Shown: in pieces, positions 6,954-14,222 of the stretch
Numbering within the stretch: the stretch's first letter is position 1
Layout: the number at the start of each line of letters is the position of its first letter
DNA from: an uncultured Bacteroides sp.
GTDB taxonomy: Bacteria > Bacteroidota > Bacteroidia > Bacteroidales > Bacteroidaceae
Direction: 5' to 3'
Length of the DNA: 54,280 nucleotides
NCBI GenBank assembly: GCA_949289265.1
Contig: CASENE010000059.1
Span: 1 to 54,280 of the forward strand
The notes under the pieces: model-generated
The model's database searches: none
The model's input: the letters and a program-made list of their open reading frames with translations, nothing else
What the model was told of the DNA's origin: nothing
Position numbers and translations under genes: made by a program

Positions 6954-7871
6954 ATGCCACTGAAATTACCCGACAGACTGCCGGCCATCGAGTTGCTGAA
7001 GCAGGAGAATATCTTCGTCATGGACACCACGCGCGCCACGGGGCAGGACATCCGCCCGCTGCGCATCGTTGTCCTCAACCTGATGCCGCTGAAGATTACC
7101 ACAGAGACGGACTTGGTGCGTCTTCTCTCGAATACCCCTTTGCAGGTGGAAATCTCTTTTATGAAAATCAAGAGCCATACGCCCAAGAATACGCCCATCG
7201 AGCATATGAAGGCTTTCTATACGGACTTTGAGCTGATGCGCGACGAGAAGTATGACGGCATGATTATCACCGGGGCGCCGGTGGAGCAGATGCCTTTCGA
7301 GGAGGTGGGCTATTGGGACGAGATTACGGAGATTTTCGACTGGGCGCGCACGCATGTGACGTCTACGCTATACATCTGCTGGGCGGCGCAGGCGGGACTT
7401 TATCATTTTTATGGTGTTCCCAAGTATCCGTTGCCGCAGAAGATGTTCGGCATCTTCCCTCATCGTGCCCTCCAGCCTTTGCACCCCATCTTCCGGGGCT
7501 TCGACGATGTGTTTTACGTGCCCCACAGCCGGCATACGGAAGTCCGTCGCGAAGACATCCTGCAGGTGCCTGCATTGACGTTGCTCTCCGAGTCTGAGGA
7601 GTCGGGAGTTTATTTGGTGACGGCACGTGGCGGGCGCGAGTTTTTTGTGACAGGGCATTCGGAATACTCCCCCTTGACCTTGGACGGGGAGTATCGGCGT
7701 GACTTGGGCAAAGGGTTGCCTATCGAGATGCCGCGCAACTATTACGTGGACAACGACCCGGCAAAAGGGGTGCGCGTGACTTGGCGGGCGCACGCCAACC
7801 TGTTGTTCTCCAACTGGCTGAATTACTTTGTTTATCAGGAAACGCCGTATAATATTGAGGAAATCGGATGA
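6954..7871 (+). CDS. metA: Homoserine O-acyltransferase (MetA family), probably acetyl-CoA-specific
   Basis: 305 residues, full length. MetA acylates homoserine, the first committed step of methionine synthesis. The nucleophile Cys142 lies in YICWAAQAG and the conserved histidine region in VPHSRHTEV. Residue 111, in ITGAPVEQMPF, is Glu. In this family Glu111 goes with acetyl-CoA use and Gly111 with succinyl-CoA, so the usual name homoserine O-succinyltransferase may mislead here. The leader contains TAACTTTA, close to the TAnnTTTG promoter box. The stop overlaps the next start (ATGA), so the U32 gene is translationally coupled. Confidence 0.93.
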   Translation: MPLKLPDRLPAIELLKQENIFVMDTTRATGQDIRPLRIVVLNLMPLKITTETDLVRLLSNTPLQVEISFMKIKSHTPKNTPIEHMKAFYTDFELMRDEKYDGMIITGAPVEQMPFEEVGYWDEITEIFDWARTHVTSTLYICWAAQAGLYHFYGVPKYPLPQKMFGIFPHRALQPLHPIFRGFDDVFYVPHSRHTEVRREDILQVPALTLLSESEESGVYLVTARGGREFFVTGHSEYSPLTLDGEYRRDLGKGLPIEMPRNYYVDNDPAKGVRVTWRAHANLLFSNWLNYFVYQETPYNIEEIG

Positions 7872-9715
7872 ATGGAGGCATGAAGACGCAACGGAAAATA
7901 GAACTTCTGTCGCCTGCCAAGAACCTGGAGTGCGGACGGGCAGCCATCGATCACGGGGCGGATGCCGTCTACATAGGGGCACCGAGGTTTGGCGCGCGGG
8001 CGGCTGCCGGCAATTCGCTGGAAGATATTGCCGCGCTGGTGGACTATGCGCATCTGTATAATGTGCGTATTTATGTCACCGTAAATACCATTCTGAAGGA
8101 TGAGGAACTGAAGGAGACGGAACGGCTGATACATGAATTGTGGCGCATCGGGGTGGATGCCTTGATTGTGCAGGATATGGGCATCCTGAGGCTGGACATT
8201 CCGCCCATTCCTTTGCATGCCAGCACACAGATGGACAACCGTACGGCAGAAAAGGTGCGTTTTCTGGCTGACGAAGGTTTCCGGCAAGTGGTATTGGCCC
8301 GGGAACTTTCTTTGGCTGAAATTCGCCGCATCCATGATGCCTGCCCGCAGACATCGCTCGAGGTGTTTGTGCACGGTGCTTTGTGCGTCAGCTACAGCGG
8401 ACAGTGTTATGCCAGCCAGGCATGCTTCGGCCGCAGTGCCAATCGGGGCGAGTGTGCCCAGTTCTGCCGTCTGCCTTTCTCGCTGGTGGATGCCGACGGG
8501 CGTGTCGTGGTGCGCGACAAGCATTTGTTGTCGCTGAAAGACCTTAACCAAAGCGACCGCCTGGAGCAGTTGCTGGATGCCGGCGTGTCATCGCTGAAGA
8601 TAGAAGGGCGCCTGAAGGATGTGGGTTACGTGAAGAATGTTACGGCGGCCTATCGCCAGAAGCTTGATGCCATTCTGTCGCGGAGGCCGGAGTATGTGCG
8701 TGCTTCGTCGGGCACGTGCCGTTATACTTTTACCCCACAGTTGGACAAGAGTTTCAGCCGGGGCTTTACGCACTACTTTCTGGAGGGACGCGGCGAAGAG
8801 GTGGCATCCTTTGATACGCCCAAATCGCTGGGCGAAGAGATGGGGACGCTGAAAGAACAGCGCGGCGCCTGGCTGATCGTGGCGGGGGTGAAGCCTTTCC
8901 ACAACGGTGACGGCGTGTGTTACGTGGACGAGCGGGGACGCCTGCAGGGTTTCCGCATCAATCGGGTGGAGGGCAACCGGCTTTTCCCTGCCGGCGAGGT
9001 GCCTCACATCAAGGCCCGTACGCCTTTGTATCGCAATTTTGATCAAGATTTTGAGAGGTTGCTGGCGCGTAAGTCTGCCGAGCGGAAGATAGGTTTGCGC
9101 TGGACATTGACCGAGACAGGCGGGGGCTTTGCACTGGGGGCGGAGGATGAAGATGGCCACCGCGCCGTGTTGTCTTTCCAGCAGCCGAAGGAGAAGGCCC
9201 GTACGCCTCAGGCTGCTTATCTTCGTGCACAGTTGGATAAGCTGGGGAATACGCCTTTCGAGGCTATGGGCGAGCCGAAGTTGGGGTGGACAGAAGACTG
9301 GTTCCTGCCAGCTTCGGTAGTGGCCGACTGGCGTCGCCAGGTAGTGGAACGCTTGTTGGCCGTGCGCCGCATGACCTATCGGCAGGAAGTGGCCGTGCGC
9401 CGTCCCGGCAAGTTGCCTTTCCCGTTGGCATCGCTGACTTATCTGGGCAATGTGATGAACGCCGAGGCGCGTAGATTTTACATCGACCACGGAGTGCGAC
9501 AAGTAGCGCCGGCCTATGAAGCGCAGGCAGTGCCTGGGGCCGTGGTGATGTTTTGCCGTCACTGTCTGCGTTACAGCCTGGGGTGGTGTCCGGTGCATCA
9601 GAAAGGAAAGTCGCCCTATCGGGAACCTTATTTCCTGGTGGCATCGGATGGACGCCGTTTTCGCTTGTCGTTTGATTGTAAGAATTGTCAGATGAAAGTC
9701 TATGCGGCAGAATAA
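7868..9715 (+). CDS. U32 family peptidase / RlhA-type protein
   Basis: 615 residues. The N-terminal half carries the U32 signature: ELLSPAKNLECGRAAIDHGA at the start, and the cysteine-rich stretch with SGQCYASQ, CFGRSANRGECAQFCR and, further on, SLKIEGRLKD. Further cysteines near the C-terminus (CRHCLRYSLGWCPVH, FDCKNCQMK) could complete a metal or Fe-S site. The family contains collagenase-annotated proteins and the RlhA enzyme that hydroxylates 23S rRNA; the exact activity here cannot be read from sequence. The start overlaps the metA stop. An alternative ATG is at 7880. Confidence 0.88.
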   Translation: MNGGMKTQRKIELLSPAKNLECGRAAIDHGADAVYIGAPRFGARAAAGNSLEDIAALVDYAHLYNVRIYVTVNTILKDEELKETERLIHELWRIGVDALIVQDMGILRLDIPPIPLHASTQMDNRTAEKVRFLADEGFRQVVLARELSLAEIRRIHDACPQTSLEVFVHGALCVSYSGQCYASQACFGRSANRGECAQFCRLPFSLVDADGRVVVRDKHLLSLKDLNQSDRLEQLLDAGVSSLKIEGRLKDVGYVKNVTAAYRQKLDAILSRRPEYVRASSGTCRYTFTPQLDKSFSRGFTHYFLEGRGEEVASFDTPKSLGEEMGTLKEQRGAWLIVAGVKPFHNGDGVCYVDERGRLQGFRINRVEGNRLFPAGEVPHIKARTPLYRNFDQDFERLLARKSAERKIGLRWTLTETGGGFALGAEDEDGHRAVLSFQQPKEKARTPQAAYLRAQLDKLGNTPFEAMGEPKLGWTEDWFLPASVVADWRRQVVERLLAVRRMTYRQEVAVRRPGKLPFPLASLTYLGNVMNAEARRFYIDHGVRQVAPAYEAQAVPGAVVMFCRHCLRYSLGWCPVHQKGKSPYREPYFLVASDGRRFRLSFDCKNCQMKVYAAE

Positions 9716-10718
9716 GGGATACGGCAGAGAAAAAGGCTTGGAGGTGGCGCAGGTGTATTCGCTTCGGGCGTTGCTGCTGGGATGTCTGCTGGGCTTGCTG
9801 GCTTCCTGTCATTATGCGGTGCCGGACTTGTCGGATGAATCGTTGGACGAGCGCACGCGCGATTCCTTGTCTTGCCTGTACGAGCGGCATTATACGTGGA
9901 ACACGAACTTAGTGCTGCATGCAGATTCGGTGCGACTGGTGGCTTTGCCGTTGAAGGAAAGCTATAATACGTTGTATCGGGGAGACCGGGCGGTGGTGGC
10001 AGAACTGGATGTGCATCCTCAGGATTCGATAGACAGCATCTGGGTGAAGCTGGCGCATTCGCAGGAGGTGCAGGGATGGCTGCGGGAAAGCGAGATGAAG
10101 CAGGCTTTCATGCCGGCAGACAGCATTTCGCAGGCCATACATTTGTTCAGCAACACGCATGTGCCTTATTTCATTGCCGTTTGTGCCCTGTTTGTGGCTT
10201 TCTGGCTGGTGCGCATGGTGCGCCGCCGGCCTTCGGGGAGGGCGAGATGGAAGCGTGTGGATGGCGTGTATCCCCTCTTGCTCTGCCTGCTGATGGCTTT
10301 TTGTGCCACTCTTTACGAGACGATGCAGGTCTTTGTGCCGGAAACGTGGGAACATTATTATTACAACCCCACTTTGTCGCCCTGGCATGTCCCCTTGGTA
10401 TTGTCGTTGTTCTTGTCGGGCTTTTGGCTGTTTGTCGTGGTGCTGGTGGCCACGGTGGATGTCATGTTTCGTCGTTTGCCTTTTGTGCAAGCCCTGTATG
10501 GCTTGTTGGAACTGGCCACAGCCTGCATCTTCTGCTATTTCTTTTTTATGCTTACTACCTATATTTATATAGGCTATCTGTTCCTTCTGGCGTTGTTTGT
10601 CTTTTTTGTCCGTTGTGCATACCGCTTGTTGCATGCCCCCTGTTATCGTTGTGGCAGTTGTGGGGAGATACTTGCGCAGAAAGGCGTTTGCCCCTATTGC
10701 GGTGCGCGGAATGAGTAA
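9702..10718 (+). CDS. SH3-like, multi-TM, zinc-ribbon membrane protein
   Basis: 338 residues, overlapping the end of the U32 gene by 14 bases. Order of parts: signal segment with possible lipobox (LLASC, Cys36); an SH3-like region at about 60-135 (LHADSVRLVALP...YRGDRAVVAEL...WVKLAHSQEVQGWLRE); a membrane segment (about 150-170); three or four more membrane segments (about 190-315); and a C-terminal zinc ribbon with two CxxC pairs (CGSC, CPYC). I recognise no named family with all of these. The zinc ribbon would lie in the cytoplasm if the number of membrane passes is even after the anchor. Function unknown. Confidence 0.8.
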   Translation: MRQNKGYGREKGLEVAQVYSLRALLLGCLLGLLASCHYAVPDLSDESLDERTRDSLSCLYERHYTWNTNLVLHADSVRLVALPLKESYNTLYRGDRAVVAELDVHPQDSIDSIWVKLAHSQEVQGWLRESEMKQAFMPADSISQAIHLFSNTHVPYFIAVCALFVAFWLVRMVRRRPSGRARWKRVDGVYPLLLCLLMAFCATLYETMQVFVPETWEHYYYNPTLSPWHVPLVLSLFLSGFWLFVVVLVATVDVMFRRLPFVQALYGLLELATACIFCYFFFMLTTYIYIGYLFLLALFVFFVRCAYRLLHAPCYRCGSCGEILAQKGVCPYCGARNE

Positions 10719-10733
10719 AAGGAGGCATGGATC

Positions 10734-10764
10734 TTTCGTTTTCTCCAATTAAGTGTTACTTTTG
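10734..10764 (+). promoter_or_regulatory. Bacteroidetes-type promoter for ribD
   Basis: TTTC (10734-10737), 19 bases, TACTTTTG (10757-10764), close to the consensus TTTG-N19/20-TAnnTTTG. It overlaps the first codons of the longest ribD frame, so translation must start downstream, at 10775 or 10784. Confidence 0.65.
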
Positions 10765-10783
10765 TGCGCTCAAAATGGAAAGC

Positions 10784-11827
10784 ATGGAAGATGAAAAATA
10801 TATGCGCCGTTGCTTGCAGTTGGCACGCAACGGTTTGTGTCGGACAGCGCCTAATCCGATGGTGGGGGCTGTTATCGTGTGTGACGGGCAAATCATCGGC
10901 GAGGGATATCACGTGCGTTGCGGGCAAGCGCATGCGGAGGTGAATGCCATTCGTTCGGTCAAGGATGCCGCTTTACTGAAGCGGTCTACTCTTTATGTCA
11001 GCCTGGAGCCCTGTTCGCATTATGGGAAAACGCCTCCCTGTGCCGACCTGATTGTAGAGAAAGGCATCCCGCGCATTGTGGTGGGTTGTCAAGACCCATT
11101 TTCAAAAGTGGCCGGCCGAGGCATACAGAAATTGAGAGAAGCCGGCCGCGAGGTGGTGGTGGGCGTGTTGGAGCAGGAGTGCCGGGCCCTCATCAGGCGT
11201 TTTATTACTTTTCATACCCAGCGGCGTCCCTATGTCACGTTGAAATGGGCAGAATCGGCCGACGGCTATCTGGATGTGGAACGTGCAGGGGGGCATCCCG
11301 TACGGTTGTCGGATGAGCTGACAACGCTCTTGGTGCACAAGAAACGGGCTGAACACAGTGCCATCCTGGTGGGGACACGAACGGCTTTGCTGGACAATCC
11401 GTGCCTGAACGTGCGCGATTGGTATGGCCCTTCGCCGGTGCGGGTGGTGATTGACCGCCGGGGTGTCCTGCCTGACGATGCTCATTTGTTTGACGGAACG
11501 GCACCCACACTGGTGTTTACCGAGAAAATGTGGGAACCGAGACCGGGCGTGGAGTATGTGCCGGCCGATTTCCAGACTCCTTTGCTGCCACAGCTATTGA
11601 ATGAACTGTATGTACGCAACCTGCAATCGTTGTTGGTGGAAGGTGGAAGTCATACTTTGCAGTCGTTTCTTGATGCCGGGACGTGGGATGAGGCTTTTGT
11701 GGAGGAGTCTCCCCTAAGGCTGCAGGGAGGCGTGCAGGCACCGCAGATCGACCGAAAAAAAATGTGTATTCTTGAGCAGCATTTTGGCAGGGTCATACGT
11801 CATTATAAGGCAAACGCGGGCTTGTAA
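10784..11827 (+). CDS. ribD: Riboflavin biosynthesis deaminase/reductase RibD
   Basis: A bifunctional enzyme for the second and third steps of riboflavin synthesis: deamination of the pyrimidine, then NADPH reduction of the ribosyl chain. The zinc-binding deaminase site is visible as HAEVNAI and PCSHYGKTPPCADL. The C-terminal reductase domain begins near RRPYVTLKWAESADGY, with VGTRTALLDNP and a glycine-rich VEGGSHTL. I place the start at ATG 10784 (MEDEKYMRRC), because the longer frame from 10727 runs through the promoter. ATG 10775 is possible. Confidence 0.92.
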   Translation: MEDEKYMRRCLQLARNGLCRTAPNPMVGAVIVCDGQIIGEGYHVRCGQAHAEVNAIRSVKDAALLKRSTLYVSLEPCSHYGKTPPCADLIVEKGIPRIVVGCQDPFSKVAGRGIQKLREAGREVVVGVLEQECRALIRRFITFHTQRRPYVTLKWAESADGYLDVERAGGHPVRLSDELTTLLVHKKRAEHSAILVGTRTALLDNPCLNVRDWYGPSPVRVVIDRRGVLPDDAHLFDGTAPTLVFTEKMWEPRPGVEYVPADFQTPLLPQLLNELYVRNLQSLLVEGGSHTLQSFLDAGTWDEAFVEESPLRLQGGVQAPQIDRKKMCILEQHFGRVIRHYKANAGL

Positions 11828-11927
11828 GAGCCTTTAAAAGCGGGAGTTTTATCGTGGAAATCGGTTATTTTATCTATAATTTTGTATAAAACTTCCGCGG
11901 AAAGGGGCATATAGAAAAAAATGTTCC

Positions 11928-11935
11928 TATTTTTG
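11928..11935 (+). promoter_or_regulatory. -7 promoter box for the DUF6242 lipoprotein gene
   Basis: TATTTTTG fits TAnnTTTG. No good -33 TTTG is seen. Its position excludes the ATG at 11921 as the start of the following gene. Confidence 0.55.
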
Positions 11936-11956
11936 CAACTTGTAAATAACACACTA

Positions 11957-13357
11957 ATGTACGGAATGAGAACAAGATTTCTATCAGTAATTATAGGTTT
12001 TCTGCTGGTGTCGATGGGCATAAGTTCCTGTCTGGATTCGGAGACAGTGACGGAATATAGCACGGATGCTACCATTCATGCCTTTAGCCTCGACACGATT
12101 CATGGAGTGGATTACCCGTTTGAGATAGACCAGTTGAATAATTTGATTTATAATCCGGATTCGTTGCCGGTAGATGCGGATACCATCATCGACAGTATTA
12201 AAATAGATGTGTTGAGCGTATTGTGGAGCGTCACTTCGGGAGATACGGTTCTCAATACGGAGGCCTATCATAACCTGTTGCCGGCCATGAATGCAACGGG
12301 GCAGGATGGCATCAAATTGCTGGTACATGCGGGAGACGGCATGACGACACGCCCTTATACCTTGCAGATCAGGGTGCATCGGCAAGACCCGGATTCGCTT
12401 ACTTGGGTGCATATGGACACGGTGGCCGATGTGTTTACGCAATCGGTGAACTCCGGTGAACAGAAGGCGGTGCTCATGGGGCAGGGATTGAATAAGGAAT
12501 TGCTGGTTTATACTTCGCCTACGCAGCTTTATCGGACTTCTGCCAATCCGGGTGAATATGGATGGACGGCTGCTGACGTGACGGGACTGCCTGCACAAGC
12601 CGATGTGACTTCTCTTCTGGCTTTTGGCGGGCGCCTTTATATGTTGGCTTCGGGGGATGTATATGCTTCGGACGCAACAGGAACGGCGTGGCAGAAGGTG
12701 GAAATGCTGAGTGGCAATGTACAGTCGCTGGTGGCGACCTTGCCTGACAATGACGTGAGTCGGCAGGAGGCTACCTTGATAGGAATCTGCCAAGATGAGT
12801 CCCAAGAGAATGTCTTTTGCACCATTACGGAAAAACAGTTGGAAGAACATGCCGGGTGGACGTTGGGCGAGAAGGTGCCTTCCGGTTTCCCCACAGAACA
12901 CATTTATTATGCCAATTATACGACAGGAGGCGGTGCTGCGCAGGTGATGGTGGCAGGCATGCCTTTGAATGGAAATGAGAAGACGGTTGCCTGGTTCTCC
13001 AACTACGGGCTGGACTGGGCATCGTTGGAAACCGATGTAGAGAATATGTGGTGTCCGGCTATGCAGAACCCTGTCCTGCTGTATTATGCAGAGCAGTTTT
13101 ATGCTTTTGGTGGTGCCATGGACGCCATCTATACTTCGGAATCGGGTATCGGGTGGCAACAGGTGGAAGAAAAATTCTTGTTGCCTGCCGAGTTTAAGAA
13201 CAAGCGGTCTTATACGGTGGTGGTGGATGCTACGTCGGAGGATGCCGTTTCGGCTGCGGATAAACGTGATTTTATCTGGGTGATATTTGGCGGTAACGGC
13301 ACGCCCAACGAGGTGTGGCGCGGTCGCCTGAGCCGACTGGGATTTGAAAGAGAGTGA
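11957..13357 (+). CDS. DUF6242-type lipoprotein, exo-alpha/kelch-like repeats
   Basis: 466 residues from ATG 11957 (11966 also possible). The signal peptide ends in GISSC, a lipobox. The N-terminal part (about 20-140) looks like an immunoglobulin-like fold, with DSIKIDVLSVLWSV and TLQIRVHRQ. The rest has repeated short blades around W and Y residues (TAWQKVEMLSG, GLDWASLETD, IGWQQVEEKF), suggesting a propeller. I recognise it as the Bacteroidales family called DUF6242, often found before uppS. It is presumably anchored in the outer envelope. Function unknown. Confidence 0.75.
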   Translation: MYGMRTRFLSVIIGFLLVSMGISSCLDSETVTEYSTDATIHAFSLDTIHGVDYPFEIDQLNNLIYNPDSLPVDADTIIDSIKIDVLSVLWSVTSGDTVLNTEAYHNLLPAMNATGQDGIKLLVHAGDGMTTRPYTLQIRVHRQDPDSLTWVHMDTVADVFTQSVNSGEQKAVLMGQGLNKELLVYTSPTQLYRTSANPGEYGWTAADVTGLPAQADVTSLLAFGGRLYMLASGDVYASDATGTAWQKVEMLSGNVQSLVATLPDNDVSRQEATLIGICQDESQENVFCTITEKQLEEHAGWTLGEKVPSGFPTEHIYYANYTTGGGAAQVMVAGMPLNGNEKTVAWFSNYGLDWASLETDVENMWCPAMQNPVLLYYAEQFYAFGGAMDAIYTSESGIGWQQVEEKFLLPAEFKNKRSYTVVVDATSEDAVSAADKRDFIWVIFGGNGTPNEVWRGRLSRLGFERE

Positions 13358-13436
13358 GCCTTGGGAACTTTGACCCTATTGCCGTCGGAACGGTGAAGGG
13401 GCAGAGACCGAGGTATATAAATAAGAGAGAAAGGAC

Positions 13437-14171
13437 ATGTCATATAAAGAACAAATTGATTCAGACCGGATTCCTGCCCATGTGGCGATCATCATGGATG
13501 GGAACGGCCGATGGGCCAAGCAACGCGGGAGAGAACGTAGTTACGGGCACCAGGTGGGGGCGGAAACCGTCCACATCATTGCTGAAGAAGCGGCAAGACT
13601 GGGTGTGAAATACCTGACCTTGTATACTTTCTCCACCGAGAACTGGGGACGTCCGGCAGATGAAGTTTCTGCGTTAATGAGTTTGCTCTTCGATTCGATA
13701 GAAGAGGAGACCTTTATGAAAAACGACATCCGTTTCCGGGTCATTGGCGATGTGAGCAAATTGCCGGATTATGTGCGGGGGCGTTTGGATGCTTGCGTGG
13801 AACATACGGCTGCCAATAAAGGGATGAATCTGGTTTTGGCTTTGAGCTATTCCTCCCAGTGGGAGATTACGGAGGCTGCGAAGAAGTTGGCGATGGCCGT
13901 GAAGAACGGTGAACTGGCTGTCGAGCAAATAGACAAAGATGTGTTTGCTTCTTATCTGACAACGAATTTCATGCCGGACCCTGACCTGCTTATCCGTACG
14001 GGGGGCGAGCTGAGGCTGAGCAATTATTTGTTGTGGCAATGTGCTTACTCTGAGTTGTATTTCTGTGATACCTATTGGCCGGATTTTCGTGAAGAGGAAT
14101 TTTATAAAGCCATTTGCGATTATCAGAAAAGAGAACGTCGGTTTGGAAAGACCAGTGAACAAATCGGCTGA
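13437..14171 (+). CDS. uppS: Isoprenyl transferase (undecaprenyl diphosphate synthase)
   Basis: 244 residues. Adds cis-isoprene units to farnesyl diphosphate to make the C55 carrier lipid for peptidoglycan and surface glycans. The catalytic Asp21 lies in [11 protein letters not shown]. Other family blocks are [19 protein letters not shown], and the C-terminal [19 protein letters not shown] with [14 protein letters not shown]. It precedes bamA by 51 bases, so envelope synthesis and outer-membrane assembly genes are clustered. Confidence 0.95.
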   Translation: MSYKEQIDSDRIPAHVAIIMDGNGRWAKQRGRERSYGHQVGAETVHIIAEEAARLGVKYLTLYTFSTENWGRPADEVSALMSLLFDSIEEETFMKNDIRFRVIGDVSKLPDYVRGRLDACVEHTAANKGMNLVLALSYSSQWEITEAAKKLAMAVKNGELAVEQIDKDVFASYLTTNFMPDPDLLIRTGGELRLSNYLLWQCAYSELYFCDTYWPDFREEEFYKAICDYQKRERRFGKTSEQIG

Positions 14172-14222
14172 CTGTGAAAGGAAAAGACAAAGACCTATTG
14201 TATATAAATATAGAACAGTAAG

